A stretch of 60,375 nt of DNA from Vicinamibacteria bacterium (GTDB taxonomy: Bacteria; Acidobacteriota; Vicinamibacteria; Fen-336): NCBI GenBank assembly GCA_023701125.1, contig JAMPXO010000014.1:1-60375 (forward strand), given 5' to 3'. This document shows, one piece after another, positions 9,269 through 18,822 of the stretch (its first letter is position 1; every line of letters begins with the position of its first letter). A program made the translations under genes and the position numbers. A model generated the notes under the pieces. That model ran no database searches and was not told the DNA's origin. It was given only the letters and a program-made list of their open reading frames with translations.

Positions 9269-9533
9269 TGGCATCCGTCATGCTCGACCCGGGCTGCCTC
9301 GTGGCGGCGGTGTCGTCGGCGGGCAGCTCTACGACGGGCTGATCGCCGCCTGCGCCCGCAAGGCGGGGGTCGAGCTGCTGCTCACCTGGAACGACGCCCA
9401 CTTCCGCCGTTTCGCTGGTGGGGGTTTGGGGGCGGAGGAGCTCCGTTCGCGACGGAGCCCCCATGGGACCGGCGCTGGGCTCCGCCCGGCGCCGGAACCC
9501 GATAGCTTCGACGTGCGGCAGCCCCGGGAGTAG
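9268..9533 (+). pseudogene. VapC PIN-domain toxin remnant carrying repeat copy A
   Basis: The remnant starts MASVMLDPGCLVAAV at ATG 9268, the first strand of a PIN domain with its Asp. Within 50 bases the frame changes, and the C-terminal PIN piece GGQLYDGLIAACARKAGVE and LLLTWNDAHFRRF follows in another frame. The central part of the domain, some 60-80 residues including acidic catalytic residues, is absent. Directly after HFRRF the structured repeat at 9419-9503 continues in the same open frame, and the frame then closes after SFDVRQPRE at TAG 9531-9533. This is a non-functional toxin next to a damaged antitoxin. Confidence 0.7.
9419..9503 (+). repeat. Structured 84-bp repeat, copy A
   Basis: Best-preserved copy of a dispersed element found five times in the window. 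Landmarks: GGGGGTTTGGGGGCGGAGG at the left, GAGCCCCCATGGGACC in the centre, and GGAACCC at the right. It can fold as an outer stem (GGGTT with AACCC) holding two hairpins. H1 closes with GGGGGC/GCCCCC and has an inner TCCGT/ACGGA stem. H2 is CCGGCGCTGGGC, loop TCC, GCCCGGCGCCGG, with 11 Watson-Crick pairs and one wobble. It lies near the 3' end of the vapC remnant and is open in that gene's frame. Confidence 0.8.
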
Positions 9534-9540
9534 CGCCGCA

Positions 9541-11424
9541 TCACCAGGCGATGCCGTAGTCCTCGCCGTGGTCCGAGGAGCCGCCCCAGAACGTGCCGTG
9601 CGTGCGGTCGAAGAAGATGGCGTTGATCGGGCCCGAGGTCCGCGCCTCGACCCGCAGGTCGTAGCCCATCCGCTTCAACTGGTCGCGCACGTAGTAGGGC
9701 GTGCTGTCGTGGATCACCAACCGGCCCGGCCGCGCCTCGTGCTGGCCGAACGAGGCCCGCATCTGCTCGGAGTTGACGTTCGGGCCCTCGGCCGCCTCCT
9801 GCACCGTCATCCCGAACTCGACCATGTTCAGGAAGAACTGCAGCAGGTTCTGGTCCTGGGTGTCGCCGCCCTGGACCGCGAAGGCGAGGTGGGGCTGGCC
9901 GTCCTTCAACGACAGCGACGGCGTCAGCGTCACCCGCGGTCGCTGGCCGGGGCGGATCACGTTGTACGGCCCGTCCGCCGGGTCGGTGACGAAGCTCTGC
10001 GCGCGCTGCGAGAGGCCGATGCCCGTGCTGCCGGCGACCACCGCGGGCACCCAGCCGCCCGACGGCGTCATCGAGACCACCCAGCCCTCGGCGTCCGCGG
10101 TGACCACGGACGTGGTCCCGGCGCGGAAGCTCTCCTCGAACGGGGAGGCGTCGGCGACCGGCGGCCCGCTCGGCGTGCCCGGTACCAGCGTCCAGGCGTC
10201 GAGCAGGCCCTTGAACGGGTTGCTGCCGCCCTGGAACGGGTACGGGTCGCCCGGCCGGGTCGCCGGGTCGTTGCGGTCCCAGCGCACCGTCGCCGCCCGC
10301 GCCTTGGCGTAATCCTTCGACAGCAGGCCCGCGACCGGCTCGGCGGGCGCCACGTCGGGGTCGCCGTAGTAGAAGTCGCGGTCGGCGAAGGCCATGTGCA
10401 TCGCCTGCGACACCGCGTGGATGTAGCGGGCGGAGTTGAGGCCCATCGCCTGCACGTCCATCGTCTCCAGGATGTTGAGCGCCTGCAGCATCGCGGGCCC
10501 CTGGGTCCAGACCGTCAGCTTGTAGACGTCGATGCCCTTGTACGAGACGCGGACGGGCTCCTCGAACTTCGGCTGCCAGCCGGCCAGGTCGGCCTTCGTG
10601 ATCAGGCCGCCCTGCTCCTGCGTCGAGCGCGCGATCTCGTCGGCGATGTCGCCGCGGTAGAAGCGCTCGTGGGCCGCGAGGATCGCCTCGCGGCGGCTGC
10701 GCCCGGACTTCAGCGCGGCCTGCTCGGCGGTGACCAGCTTGCGCAGCGTCGTCGCCAGGTCCTTCTGGACGAACACCTCGCCCGGCTTCGCCGCCTCGCG
10801 CTCCTGGCCGAGGTGGGGCAGGAACACGAGCTTCGAATACGGCCAGTCCTTGATCCGCTTCTTCTGGCGCTCGATGTTGTCGGCCTGCTGGGCCTCGATC
10901 GGGTAACCGTCGGCCATCGCGATCGCCGGCGCCAGCACGTCGCCCAGCGACAGCTTGCCGTACTCGGCGAGCATCAGGAACAGCGCTCCGGGCGTGCCCG
11001 GAACGACGGCGGCGAGCGGCCCGTACTCGGGCGGGTACTTCATGTCCTTGCCGCGGAAGTGCTCGGGCGTGGCGCCGGTCGGCGCGGTGCCCAGCCCGTT
11101 GAGGCCGATCACCTTCTTCGTGCGCGGGTCGTAGATGAGGGCCTGGGTCTCGCCGCCCCAGCCCAGCGTGTCCCACATCGTGCAGGTCGCGGCCAGCATC
11201 GCGGCCGCGGCGTCGACGGCGTTGCCGCCCTTCGCGAACATCATCGCGCCGGCCGTGGCCGCCAGCGGCTTGCCGGTGATCGCCATCCAGTGCCGCCCGT
11301 GCAGCGGCGGCTTGGCGGTGCGCGCCGCGCGAGCGGGCTCGGGCCGCAGCAGGTGCAGCGACCCGAGCCCGACCAGGGCGGCGACGGCGACGACGACGAG
11401 GCGGGACCGACGCGCGCGCAACAT
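9541..11424 (-). CDS. ggt: Gamma-glutamyltransferase (Ntn hydrolase)
   Basis: This 627-residue exported enzyme (TM or signal helix at about 8-26) makes or breaks gamma-glutamyl bonds, as in glutathione use, in the periplasm. Family features: GGNAVDAAAAMLAA near residue 66, PGTPGALFLMLAEYGKL, RGDIADEIARS, LTVWTQGPAMLQALNIL, and the self-cleavage site AGTTSVVTADAEG, where Thr 437 would become the N-terminal nucleophile of the small subunit. It is followed by SMTPSGGWVPAVV and a C-terminal GAIN-like end. The usual TTHFS motif is shortened to TTS, so the assignment to the superfamily is firm but substrate and activity are less so. It starts three bases after the LysM gene stop, so the two form an operon. 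Confidence 0.9.
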   Translation of the reverse strand: MLRARRSRLVVVAVAALVGLGSLHLLRPEPARAARTAKPPLHGRHWMAITGKPLAATAGAMMFAKGGNAVDAAAAMLAATCTMWDTLGWGGETQALIYDPRTKKVIGLNGLGTAPTGATPEHFRGKDMKYPPEYGPLAAVVPGTPGALFLMLAEYGKLSLGDVLAPAIAMADGYPIEAQQADNIERQKKRIKDWPYSKLVFLPHLGQEREAAKPGEVFVQKDLATTLRKLVTAEQAALKSGRSRREAILAAHERFYRGDIADEIARSTQEQGGLITKADLAGWQPKFEEPVRVSYKGIDVYKLTVWTQGPAMLQALNILETMDVQAMGLNSARYIHAVSQAMHMAFADRDFYYGDPDVAPAEPVAGLLSKDYAKARAATVRWDRNDPATRPGDPYPFQGGSNPFKGLLDAWTLVPGTPSGPPVADASPFEESFRAGTTSVVTADAEGWVVSMTPSGGWVPAVVAGSTGIGLSQRAQSFVTDPADGPYNVIRPGQRPRVTLTPSLSLKDGQPHLAFAVQGGDTQDQNLLQFFLNMVEFGMTVQEAAEGPNVNSEQMRASFGQHEARPGRLVIHDSTPYYVRDQLKRMGYDLRVEARTSGPINAIFFDRTHGTFWGGSSDHGEDYGIAW

Positions 11425-11427
11425 GGC

Positions 11428-11838
11428 TTACTTGTTCGGGATGGTGAGCTTCTGGCCGACCTGGATCTTGTCGGGGTCCTTGAGCAGGCCCTTGTTGGCC
11501 TCGAAGATCTTCATGTACATCTTGCCGTCGTCGTAGGCGCTCTTGGCGATCTTGGACAGCGTGTCGCCGGACTTCACGGTCCACACGCCGTAGATGTCGG
11601 TCTTCGCGACCTTGATGTCGGCCGCGAGCTCGGTCTCCCAGCCGGAGTGGGTCTTGATGTTGTCCCACATCGCGTCCTTCTCGAGCTGGTACTCGACGGT
11701 GCCCCAGACCTTGAGCTTGCCGCCCTCTTCCTTCCAGCCGCCGTCCTTCGCGCCCAGCTTCTCGCCGAGCTTGAGCAGGTCGTCGTACTTGGCCTTGAGC
11801 GGGCCCGCGGCGGGAGCGGCGGGGGTGTTCTGTGTCAT
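11428..11838 (-). CDS. LysM-domain protein
   Basis: I place the start at ATG 11838 ([12 protein letters not shown]), which has GGAGGG seven bases upstream, giving 136 residues. The central region [20 protein letters not shown] resembles the BON-like part of YgaU proteins. The C-terminal 50 residues are a LysM domain ([17 protein letters not shown] to [10 protein letters not shown]), which binds N-acetylglucosamine in peptidoglycan. There is no clear signal peptide, like YgaU/LysM-BON proteins. It forms an operon with the gamma-glutamyltransferase. The family is clear; the physiological role is not. Confidence 0.9.
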   Translation of the reverse strand: MTQNTPAAPAAGPLKAKYDDLLKLGEKLGAKDGGWKEEGGKLKVWGTVEYQLEKDAMWDNIKTHSGWETELAADIKVAKTDIYGVWTVKSGDTLSKIAKSAYDDGKMYMKIFEANKGLLKDPDKIQVGQKLTIPNK

Positions 11839-11963
11839 GGGAACCCTCCAGGTGGGATCACGGATCGCCCCATTGCGGGACGACACTGCACACAAGCCTA
11901 GGCCGAAGCGGTGACGAAGCCAAGGCGATAAACTGGGCCGCGCGCGAGGAGGGCTCCACGGAC

Positions 11964-13121
11964 ATGCCGTACTACCAGAAGCGCGGGAAGCTGCCCCGCA
12001 AGCGCCACGTCGTGTTCCGCGGCGACAGCGGCCAGTTGCTGCCGGAAGAGCTGGTCGGCAACAAGGGCTTCAGCGGGCCGTCGTCGCTGCTGCACCACCT
12101 GCACATGCCGACCGAGCTCAAGCAGGTGCGCGCGTTCCGTGCGCTGGCGTGGCAGCCGGAGGCCGAGCGGCTGGTCAAGCACCGCCACTTCTTCTCCCAC
12201 CGGATCGCGACCGGCCCCTCGCCCGTGCTCGACCGCGTGCCGCTGCTGTTCAACTCCGACGTGGCGATGCAGGTCGTCGCGCCGACGGTCGAGGACGACT
12301 TCTTCTTCCGCAACGCGGAGGGCGACGAGGTCGTCTACGTGGTGGAAGGGGCGGGCTGCCTCGACTCGCCGTTCGGTGCGCTGGCCTTCCGTCCCGGCGA
12401 CTACGTCGTGATCCCGCGCGGCATCGTCCACCGCTGGCGGCTGGGGACGGGCCCGTTCCGCTTCGTCGTGATCGAGAGCCGCGGCGAGGTGCGCCACCCG
12501 AAGCGCTATCTGAACGAGGCCGGCCAGCTCACCGAGAACGCGCCGTTCTCGGAGCGCGACCTGCGGCTGCCGGAGTGGGTGGAGCCGGTGGACGAGAAGG
12601 GCGACTTCCGGGTGCTGGTCAAGCACGGCGACCGGCTCACCGAGCTGGTCTACGCCTGGCACCCGTTCGACGTCGTCGGCTGGGACGGCTACTACTACCC
12701 GCACGCGTTCTCGATCCACGACTTCGAGCCGCGGGTCGCCCGCATCCACCTGCCGCCGCCGGTGCATCAGACCTACGAAGGCGACGGCTGGGTGATCTGC
12801 TCGTTCTGCCCGCGCCCGTTCGACTTCGACCCGGACGCCGTGCCCGCGCCGTACGCGCACCAGAACGTGATGTCGGACGAGGTGCTCTATTACGCGAGTT
12901 CCGAGTTCATGAGCCGCAAGGGCATCGAGCTGGGCTCGGTGACGCTGCACCCCGACGGCCTGCCGCACGGCCCGCAGCCGGGCAGGACCGAGGCTTCGAT
13001 CGGCGCCAGGTGGACGAACGAACTGGCCGTCATGCTCGACACGTTCCGCCCGCTGCACGTGAGCCAGGCCGCGCTCCAGGCGGAGGACGAGGGCTACTGG
13101 CGCTCGTGGCTGGCAGAGTGA
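11964..13121 (+). CDS. hmgA: Homogentisate 1,2-dioxygenase
   Basis: The start ATG 11964 ([11 protein letters not shown]) has GAGGAGGG upstream, and the protein has 385 residues, the size of the bacterial family. It opens the ring of homogentisate to maleylacetoacetate, using Fe(II). The cupin motifs are visible: [26 protein letters not shown], then the metal-binding stretch [18 protein letters not shown] (His and Glu ligands) and the His in [25 protein letters not shown] is typical of the active-site region. It is the first gene of a tyrosine/phenylalanine breakdown operon that continues with an unknown protein and fahA. Confidence 0.93.
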   Translation: MPYYQKRGKLPRKRHVVFRGDSGQLLPEELVGNKGFSGPSSLLHHLHMPTELKQVRAFRALAWQPEAERLVKHRHFFSHRIATGPSPVLDRVPLLFNSDVAMQVVAPTVEDDFFFRNAEGDEVVYVVEGAGCLDSPFGALAFRPGDYVVIPRGIVHRWRLGTGPFRFVVIESRGEVRHPKRYLNEAGQLTENAPFSERDLRLPEWVEPVDEKGDFRVLVKHGDRLTELVYAWHPFDVVGWDGYYYPHAFSIHDFEPRVARIHLPPPVHQTYEGDGWVICSFCPRPFDFDPDAVPAPYAHQNVMSDEVLYYASSEFMSRKGIELGSVTLHPDGLPHGPQPGRTEASIGARWTNELAVMLDTFRPLHVSQAALQAEDEGYWRSWLAE

Positions 13122-13128
13122 GCGTGGC

Positions 13129-13215
13129 GGGGGATTGGGGGCGGAGGAGGCCGGAGTCGTCCGACGGAACCCCCATGGGACCAGCAGCGGGCTCCGCCCG
13201 GTGCTGGAACCCGAT
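13129..13215 (+). repeat. Structured 84-bp repeat, copy B
   Basis: This copy fills nearly the whole gap between hmgA and the next gene. It carries GGGGGATTGGGGGCGGAGGA, AACCCCCATGGGACC and GGAACCC. Hairpin H2 is CCAGCAGCGGGC, loop TCC, GCCCGGTGCTGG. Compared with copy A, G-C pairs 3 and 6 have become A-T on both arms, which is compensatory change. The element contains an ATG (13175) in frame with the downstream gene and stops one base before the likelier start at 13214. Confidence 0.75.
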
Positions 13216-14125
13216 GGTCCCCGCCGCTGCCCAGGCGCTGCTCGCGCGGCTCGTGGACTACGCGGGCCTGTTCCCGCCCGCGGCCCTGGGCATGGCCGAG
13301 GCCGTCGCCGAGTACGCGACGCAGCGGACCTCGGGAGAGTCCTGGATGCTGGGCCGCTTCGTCGTGCCGGCCGCGCGCCTGGCGGAACTGACGGCCGCGT
13401 GCACGTCGCTTTCCACCGTCGCCGGCGCGCCGTCGGAGGCCGACCCCTGGGAGCTCTCGGTACTCGCGGGCGCGGACCTGGTTGCCGATCTCGCCGCGGT
13501 CGCGGCGCTGCCGCCGTGGCTGAAGCTCGACGCGGTGGAGGCCAGGGCCGCGGGGGCCGCCGAGGTCGACGCCGTGCTCGCTGCCTGGTCGTCGGCGCGG
13601 GTGCCCGTCTACGTCGAACTGCCGCTCGGGGGCGACCTCGACGCGGCCCTGATCGCGCTGAAGCGCGGCGGCGGTCGCGCCAAGGTCCGCACCGGCGGCC
13701 TCACCGCCGAGGCGATTCCGCGGCCCGAGGATCTCGCGCGCTTTCTCCGCGCCTGCGCCGCGCACGGCGTCGCGCACAAGGCCACCGCCGGCCTGCACCA
13801 CCCGCTGCGTTCCGAGCGTCCGCTCACCTACGCGCCCGACGCGCCGGTCGGCGTCATGCACGGCTTCGTCAACGTCTTCGCCGCGGCCGCCCTGGCCCGC
13901 ACGGGCGCGCCCGAGGCAGACCTGCTGAGCGTGCTGCACGAGGCGGCCGAGGACGCGTTCGTCTTCGAGGGCGACGCATTGCGGGTCGGCGAGCACCGGC
14001 TCGACGCCGCGACGCTGGCCGCGTCGCGCGCGGAGTTCGCCCTCGGCTTCGGCTCGTGCTCGTTCCGCGAGCCGGTCGCCGACCTGCGCGCCCTCGGCGT
14101 GCTGCCGCGGGTCGTGCCCGCCTGA
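13214..14125 (+). CDS. Unknown protein between hmgA and fahA
   Basis: The protein has 303 residues from ATG 13214 (MVPAAAQALLARLVDYAGLF). An alternative ATG at 13175 inside repeat copy B would add 13 residues. There is no signal peptide. Visible features are an alpha/beta pattern, with strands such as LPPWLKLDAVEAR, VPVYVELPLGGD, RAKVRTGGLTAEAIP and VAHKATAGLHHPLR, an order that suggests a TIM barrel. GLHHPLR and FGSCSFREP near the C-terminus look like active-site loops. I do not recognise a named family. It sits where maleylacetoacetate isomerase, the missing step between HmgA and FahA, is often encoded. It lies 13 bp before fahA, so it is surely cotranscribed. Confidence 0.8.
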   Translation: MVPAAAQALLARLVDYAGLFPPAALGMAEAVAEYATQRTSGESWMLGRFVVPAARLAELTAACTSLSTVAGAPSEADPWELSVLAGADLVADLAAVAALPPWLKLDAVEARAAGAAEVDAVLAAWSSARVPVYVELPLGGDLDAALIALKRGGGRAKVRTGGLTAEAIPRPEDLARFLRACAAHGVAHKATAGLHHPLRSERPLTYAPDAPVGVMHGFVNVFAAAALARTGAPEADLLSVLHEAAEDAFVFEGDALRVGEHRLDAATLAASRAEFALGFGSCSFREPVADLRALGVLPRVVPA

Positions 14126-14138
14126 TTCGGAGGACTGC

Positions 14139-15470
14139 TTGACCGCGCACGTCGACGAGACCCACGACCCGAAGATCCACTCCTTCGTCGAGTCCGCCCA
14201 GGACCCGGCCACCGACTTCCCGCTGCAGAACCTGCCGCTCGGCGTCTTCCGCCGCGCCGGAACGGCCGAGCCTCCGCGGATCGGCATCGCGATCGGGGAC
14301 CGCATCCTCGACCTGCGCGCCTGCCACGAGCGAGGCCTGCTGCGCGGCATGGGCGACCCGGTGCTGGAGGCGGCGCTGGCGCCGAACCTCAACGCCTACC
14401 TGGCGCTGGACGCGCGGCTGCGGCGCACGCTGCGCCACCGCGCGTGGCACCTGCTGCGCGCCGAGGGCGCCCAGGTCACCGCCCGCCCGCACGCGGCCGA
14501 CGTGCTCGTGGCGCAGGCGGACGCGGAGTTGCTGCTGCCGGCGGCGATCGGCGACTACACCGACTTCTACGCCTCGCTGCACCACGCGACCAACGTCGGC
14601 AAGATGCTGCGGCCCGACAACCCGCTGCTGCCGAACTGGAAGTGGATCCCGATCGGCTATCACGGCCGCACCTCGTCGATCGTGCCGTCGGGCGCGCCGG
14701 TGCGCCGGCCGTCGGGACAGACCGAGCCGAAGGACGGCGGCGCCCCGGGCTTCGGGCCGTCGCGCAACCTGGACTACGAGCTGGAGGTCGGCGCCTTCCT
14801 CGGCCCGGGCAACCCGCTCGGCGCGACGATCCCACTGGCTGACGCCGAGCAACACCTCGCGGGGTTGTGCCTGGTCAACGACTGGTCCGCGCGCGACGTG
14901 CAGAAGTGGGAGTACGCGCCGCTCGGCCCGTTCCTGGCCAAGAACTTCGCCACCACGATCAGCCCGTGGCTGGTGACGCTGGAGGCGCTGGCGCCTTTCC
15001 GCGTCGCGCCGGAGCCGCGGGCCGACGGCGACCCGCAGCCGCTGCCGTACCTCGCCGACGAGCGCGACCGCGAGCGCGGCGGCTTCGACGTGGCGTTGCG
15101 AGTCGAGCTGCGCACGAAGGCGATGCGCGAGCGCGGCCTTGTACCGTTCGTCGTCTCGACCTCCAACCTGCGCGACCTGTACTGGACGCTCGGCCAGATG
15201 GTCGCCCACCACGCGAGCGGCGGCTGCAACCTGCGGCCGGGCGACCTGATCGCGACCGGCACCGTGTCGGGCCCGGCGCCGGAGAACCGCGCCTGCCTGC
15301 TCGAGCGCACCTGGCGCGGCTCGGAGCCGCTGACCCTGCCCTCGGGCGAGGTGCGCCGCTTCCTCGAAGACGGCGACGAGATCAACCTGCGCGGGCGTTG
15401 CCTTCGCGACGGCTTCCGCGCCATCGGCTTCGGCGAGTGCCGGGGCGAGATCCTGCCGGTGCAACCATGA
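14139..15470 (+). CDS. fahA: Fumarylacetoacetase
   Basis: The gene starts at TTG 14139, chosen because TCGGAGGA lies just upstream, and encodes 443 residues. It hydrolyses fumarylacetoacetate to fumarate and acetoacetate, the last step of tyrosine degradation. The N-terminal SH3-like domain is followed by the catalytic domain with [17 protein letters not shown] (calcium ligand Asp and catalytic His), [21 protein letters not shown] (Glu ligands), [22 protein letters not shown] and GTVSGPAP. Length and motifs match the animal-type FAH family. The TGA overlaps the ATG of the next gene (ATGA), so the mutase large subunit is translated from the same message. Confidence 0.95.
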   Translation: MTAHVDETHDPKIHSFVESAQDPATDFPLQNLPLGVFRRAGTAEPPRIGIAIGDRILDLRACHERGLLRGMGDPVLEAALAPNLNAYLALDARLRRTLRHRAWHLLRAEGAQVTARPHAADVLVAQADAELLLPAAIGDYTDFYASLHHATNVGKMLRPDNPLLPNWKWIPIGYHGRTSSIVPSGAPVRRPSGQTEPKDGGAPGFGPSRNLDYELEVGAFLGPGNPLGATIPLADAEQHLAGLCLVNDWSARDVQKWEYAPLGPFLAKNFATTISPWLVTLEALAPFRVAPEPRADGDPQPLPYLADERDRERGGFDVALRVELRTKAMRERGLVPFVVSTSNLRDLYWTLGQMVAHHASGGCNLRPGDLIATGTVSGPAPENRACLLERTWRGSEPLTLPSGEVRRFLEDGDEINLRGRCLRDGFRAIGFGECRGEILPVQP

Positions 15471-17071
15471 GCGACAAGAAGGACACCAAGAAGGAAGCCC
15501 CGCGCGCCGCGCACTCGGCGTCGAACCTGCCCCGCGAGGTCGTCTACGGTCCCGCGACCCCGGACGAGGCGCTGGGCCTGCCGGGCCAGTACCCGTTCAC
15601 CCGCGGGCTGCACCCGACCGGCTACCGCGGGCGGCTGTGGACGATGCGACAGTACGCCGGCTTCGGCACGGCCGCAGAGTCCAACCGTCGCTACCGCTAC
15701 CTGCTCGAGCGGGGGACGTCGGGCCTGTCCGTCGCCTTCGACCTGCCGACCCAGATCGGCTACGACTCCGACGACCCGCACGCGGTCGGCGAGGTCGGCC
15801 GGGTCGGCGTGGCGATCGACAGCCTGGAGGACATGGAGACGCTGTTCGCGGAGATCCCGCTCGACCAGGTCTCGACGTCGATGACGATCAACGCCACGGC
15901 GGCGATCCTGCTGGCGTTGTACATCGCCGTCGCGCGCCGCCGTGGCATCGCGGAGACGGCGCTCTCGGGCACGGTCCAGAACGACATCCTCAAGGAGTAC
16001 GTCGCGCGCGGGACCTACATCTACCCGCCGGCGCCGTCGATGCGGCTGGTGACGGACATCTTCGGCTACTGCCACCAGCACGTGCCGAAGTGGAACACGA
16101 TCAGCATCTCCGGCTACCACATCCGCGAGGCGGGCTCGACCGCGCCGCAGGAGCTGGCGTTCACGTTCCTGCACGGCCTCGAGTACGTGCGCGCCGCGCA
16201 GCGCGCCGGGCTCGATCCCAACCAGTTCGGCGAGCGGCTGTCGTTCTTCTTCGCCTGCCACTCGGACTTCGTCGAAGAGGTCGCCAAGTTCCGCGCCGCG
16301 CGCCGGATCTGGGCGCGGCTGATGAAGGAGCGCTTCGGCGTCACCAACGCCAAGGCCCAGCAGTGCCGCTTCCACGTGCAGACGGGCGGCGTGACGCTGA
16401 CCGCGCAGCAGCCCGACAACAACGTGGTGCGGGTCGCGCTGCAGGCGCTGGCCGCGGTGATGGGCGGCTGCCAGAGCCTGCACACCAACTCGCGCGACGA
16501 GGCGCTGGCGCTGCCGACCGAGGCCTCGGCCCGACTCGCGCTGCGTACCCAGCAGGTGATCGCGTTCGAGTCCGGCGTCACCGACACGGTCGACCCGCTG
16601 GGCGGCAGTTGGGCGATCGAGGCCGCGACCGACGCGCTGGAACGCGAGGCGCTGAAGCTGATCGACGACGCCGAGCGCAAGGGTGGCGCGCTGAAGGCGA
16701 TCGAGCGCGGCGACACCCAGCAGCAGATCCAGGACGCGGCCTACCGCTTCCAGCGCGAGGTGGACGCGGGGGAGCGGGTGATCGTCGGCATCAACCGCTT
16801 CGCCGAGCAGAGCGAGGACCTGCCGATGGAGCTGCTGCGGATCGACCCGGCGCTGGAGAAGGAGCAGGTCGAGCGCCTGCGCGCGCTGCGCGCGAAGCGG
16901 CCCGCGGGGCCGTGGAAGGCGTCGCTCGCGGCGCTCGCCGACCGCGCCCGCGGCGGCGACAACGTCGTGCCCGCGATCGTCGAGGCGGTGCTGGCGTGGG
17001 CCACGGTCGGCGAGGTGGCGAACACGCTGCGCGAGGTGTTCGGCGAGCACCGCGAGACCCTCGTCCTGTGA
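15467..17071 (+). CDS. Methylmalonyl-CoA mutase, large (catalytic) subunit
   Basis: The protein has 534 residues from ATG 15467, which overlaps the fahA stop. It is the alpha-type TIM-barrel subunit only; the C-terminal B12-binding domain (DxHxxG) is absent, so a separate small subunit is needed and is not in this window. Substrate residues agree with methylmalonyl-CoA: Tyr in [10 protein letters not shown] and Arg in [12 protein letters not shown], which isobutyryl-type mutases replace. The catalytic His is in [10 protein letters not shown]. Other marks are [15 protein letters not shown] and [16 protein letters not shown]. It interconverts methylmalonyl-CoA and succinyl-CoA. meaB and the epimerase are 35 kb away. 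Cotranscription with tyrosine breakdown genes makes sense for amino-acid catabolism. Confidence 0.92.
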   Translation: MSDKKDTKKEAPRAAHSASNLPREVVYGPATPDEALGLPGQYPFTRGLHPTGYRGRLWTMRQYAGFGTAAESNRRYRYLLERGTSGLSVAFDLPTQIGYDSDDPHAVGEVGRVGVAIDSLEDMETLFAEIPLDQVSTSMTINATAAILLALYIAVARRRGIAETALSGTVQNDILKEYVARGTYIYPPAPSMRLVTDIFGYCHQHVPKWNTISISGYHIREAGSTAPQELAFTFLHGLEYVRAAQRAGLDPNQFGERLSFFFACHSDFVEEVAKFRAARRIWARLMKERFGVTNAKAQQCRFHVQTGGVTLTAQQPDNNVVRVALQALAAVMGGCQSLHTNSRDEALALPTEASARLALRTQQVIAFESGVTDTVDPLGGSWAIEAATDALEREALKLIDDAERKGGALKAIERGDTQQQIQDAAYRFQREVDAGERVIVGINRFAEQSEDLPMELLRIDPALEKEQVERLRALRAKRPAGPWKASLAALADRARGGDNVVPAIVEAVLAWATVGEVANTLREVFGEHRETLVL

Positions 17072-18072
17072 GCACGCCCGCGCCGGCAGGCGCGGTCCCT
17101 CCGTCGTCGCCGCTCCTCCGGCTGCTGTTCCGGCTGCGGCCCGAGGAGGCGGCTGCGCTCGTGTTCCTGGTCCCGACCTTCTACCTGACGATCGCCGCGG
17201 ACGCCTACGCCCGCAGCGTCGGCAGCATCACCGCGCGCCACTCGGGCGGCATCCCGCGGCTGGCGGCGGCGGTCACGCTGCTGATGCTGCTCTTCGCGCT
17301 GCTGAAGTTGCTGCCGCGAGCGCCGTGGGTGAAGGCGCTGCGCGAGACGCTGCCGTTCCTGTCGTGCGTGTTCATCTACACCAACCTGCACGACACGATC
17401 GGGATGGTGAACCCGCACGACGTCCACCACTTCCTCGACGGCCTCGACCGCGCGATCTTCGGCGTGCAGCCGGTGCTGTGGTCCGAGCAGTTCATCACGC
17501 CGGCGCGCACGTGGTGGATGCAGCTCTTCTACCTGAGCTTCGGCCTGATCGCGCCGTCGTGCTCGCTCTGGCTGCTGGCGAAGCGCGACTGGAAGCACTT
17601 CCGCGAGGTGACGCTCGGCATCATCACCTGCTTCTTCATGGGCTACGCGCTGTACGTCCTTTTCCCGGCGGCGCCGCCGCGGCTGGTGCTGGTCCACGAG
17701 TTCACGGTGAACCTGATGGGCTACCCGAGCGTCGTCAGCTCGCTCTCGGCCAGCGCATTCGAGCTGCTGCCGGTCGACTCCCGGGCGGCGTTCCCGTCGC
17801 TGCATGGCGCGATCTCGCTGCTGGCGATGATCTACGCGTGGCGCCACCTGCGGCCGTGGTTCTGGGTGCTGCTGCCGACCAGCCTCGGCCTGTGGGCGTC
17901 GACGGTCTACCTGCGCCACCACTACACGGTCGACCTGTTCGCCGGCTGGCTGCTGGCCCCGGTCGCGTACTGGGTCGCACCGCGCCTCGACGGGTGGTGG
18001 GCGGCCCGCCAGCGCGCCCTCGGCTACGAACCGGCCCGTGGCGCCGGGCGCCAGGCCGACGTCGATGGCTGA
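17068..18072 (+). CDS. PAP2-superfamily membrane phosphatase/transferase
   Basis: The protein has 334 residues from GTG 17068, overlapping the mutase stop (GTGA). It has about six or seven membrane helices, for example [32 protein letters not shown] and [17 protein letters not shown]. The PAP2 motifs are [16 protein letters not shown] (PSLH) and [15 protein letters not shown] (RxxxTVD with His). The N-terminal KxxxxxxRP motif is not obvious. This resembles inositolphosphotransferase/Aur1-like or lipid phosphate phosphatases acting on polar-lipid head groups. The link to amino-acid catabolism is unclear; it may simply be carried in the operon. Confidence 0.85.
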   Translation: MSTPAPAGAVPPSSPLLRLLFRLRPEEAAALVFLVPTFYLTIAADAYARSVGSITARHSGGIPRLAAAVTLLMLLFALLKLLPRAPWVKALRETLPFLSCVFIYTNLHDTIGMVNPHDVHHFLDGLDRAIFGVQPVLWSEQFITPARTWWMQLFYLSFGLIAPSCSLWLLAKRDWKHFREVTLGIITCFFMGYALYVLFPAAPPRLVLVHEFTVNLMGYPSVVSSLSASAFELLPVDSRAAFPSLHGAISLLAMIYAWRHLRPWFWVLLPTSLGLWASTVYLRHHYTVDLFAGWLLAPVAYWVAPRLDGWWAARQRALGYEPARGAGRQADVDG

Positions 18073-18511
18073 GCCGGCCTGCCCGGACGAGGCGCGGCTG
18101 CGGGCAATCTTCGACCAGGTCGAAGCCCACCTCGAGCGCCGCTACGGCATCCCGGTGGTGATCACCGACGTCGTCGCGCCGTTCACGGGAGACCGCGACG
18201 GCCGCGAGATCCAGATCGACCACGACCAGGACGTGGCCAGCGCCGTCTTCGTGCTGATCCACGTGTTCGGTCACACGGTGCAGTGGAACCTCTCCGCCCG
18301 CGCCCGCGAGATCGGCACGGTCGCCCAGCAGCAGCCGACGCCCGAGCTGCTGGAAGAGCTCCGCGCCGGCCTCGCGCACTTCTACGCGACCGGGGAGAAG
18401 GCGCCGTTCTTCAGCTTCTGGCGGCGCGCCACGCCGCTCCTGAACCCGCTCCCGATCCCGCCCTTCACGCCCACGCGCTGGACCTCGCGCTGGTCCGGCA
18501 CGGTGGTGTGA
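18065..18511 (+). CDS. Short protein with HxxxH metalloprotease-like motif, apparently internally shortened
   Basis: The 148-residue frame starts at ATG 18065, overlapping the PAP2 gene. Visible: DVVAPFTGDRDGREIQID, then LIHVFGHTVQWNLSARAREIG, whose HVFGH could be part of a metal site as in IrrE/ImmA-like proteins. The end is FYATGEKAPFFSFWRR, then PIPPFTPTRWTSRW. From memory, relatives have about 40-50 more residues between ELLEELRA and the FYxTGEK block (a YEREAxRYGLxLLHEAG helix and a WxxDWWAADW segment), absent here. The reading frame is intact, so it may be a shortened but expressed form. Function is unknown. Confidence 0.6.
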   Translation: MAEPACPDEARLRAIFDQVEAHLERRYGIPVVITDVVAPFTGDRDGREIQIDHDQDVASAVFVLIHVFGHTVQWNLSARAREIGTVAQQQPTPELLEELRAGLAHFYATGEKAPFFSFWRRATPLLNPLPIPPFTPTRWTSRWSGTVV

Positions 18512-18546
18512 CCGTCGGCCGCAGCCGCCCCGGCCTACAATCGAGC

Positions 18547-18822
18547 ATGGCGCCGTGGAGTCACCTGCCCGGGGGCGACCTGGTCTCCCGGGGCCTCGAG
18601 GATCTGGCGGCTTCGCGCGAGACGATCGAGGCCCTGCTGGCGTCGGTGGCGGCTCCGCGTCTGCGCGCCCGGGGATTCGAGGTCGTCGCTCCGCTGCCCG
18701 ACCCGGAGCATCGCCTGTACGCGCGGCTGGCCCAGAGCGACCCGGACTCGGCCCACTCGCGCTACAACGCCCTGCTCCGACGCCTGACCAGCTTCGAGAG
18801 CGCGCTCGAGTGCGTGCGCTAG
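18547..18822 (+). CDS. Small partner of a nucleotidyltransferase, possible antitoxin
   Basis: The protein has 91 residues from ATG 18547 (MAPWSHLPGGDLVSRGLEDL). It is mostly helical with no signal peptide. SRETIEALLASVAAPRL and SRYNALLRRLTSFESAL are the clearest helices. Its 3' end overlaps the next gene by 13 bases, a typical toxin-antitoxin layout. I have seen this pair in other genomes as hypothetical protein plus nucleotidyltransferase-fold protein, but I cannot name the small family. An antitoxin or adaptor role is inference. Confidence 0.65.
   Translation: MAPWSHLPGGDLVSRGLEDLAASRETIEALLASVAAPRLRARGFEVVAPLPDPEHRLYARLAQSDPDSAHSRYNALLRRLTSFESALECVR

Noticed and set aside
9329-11668. Long minus-strand open frame over the gamma-glutamyltransferase region
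   Set aside because: It is a shadow of ggt in another frame; the residue content is arginine- and glycine-rich with no family motif.
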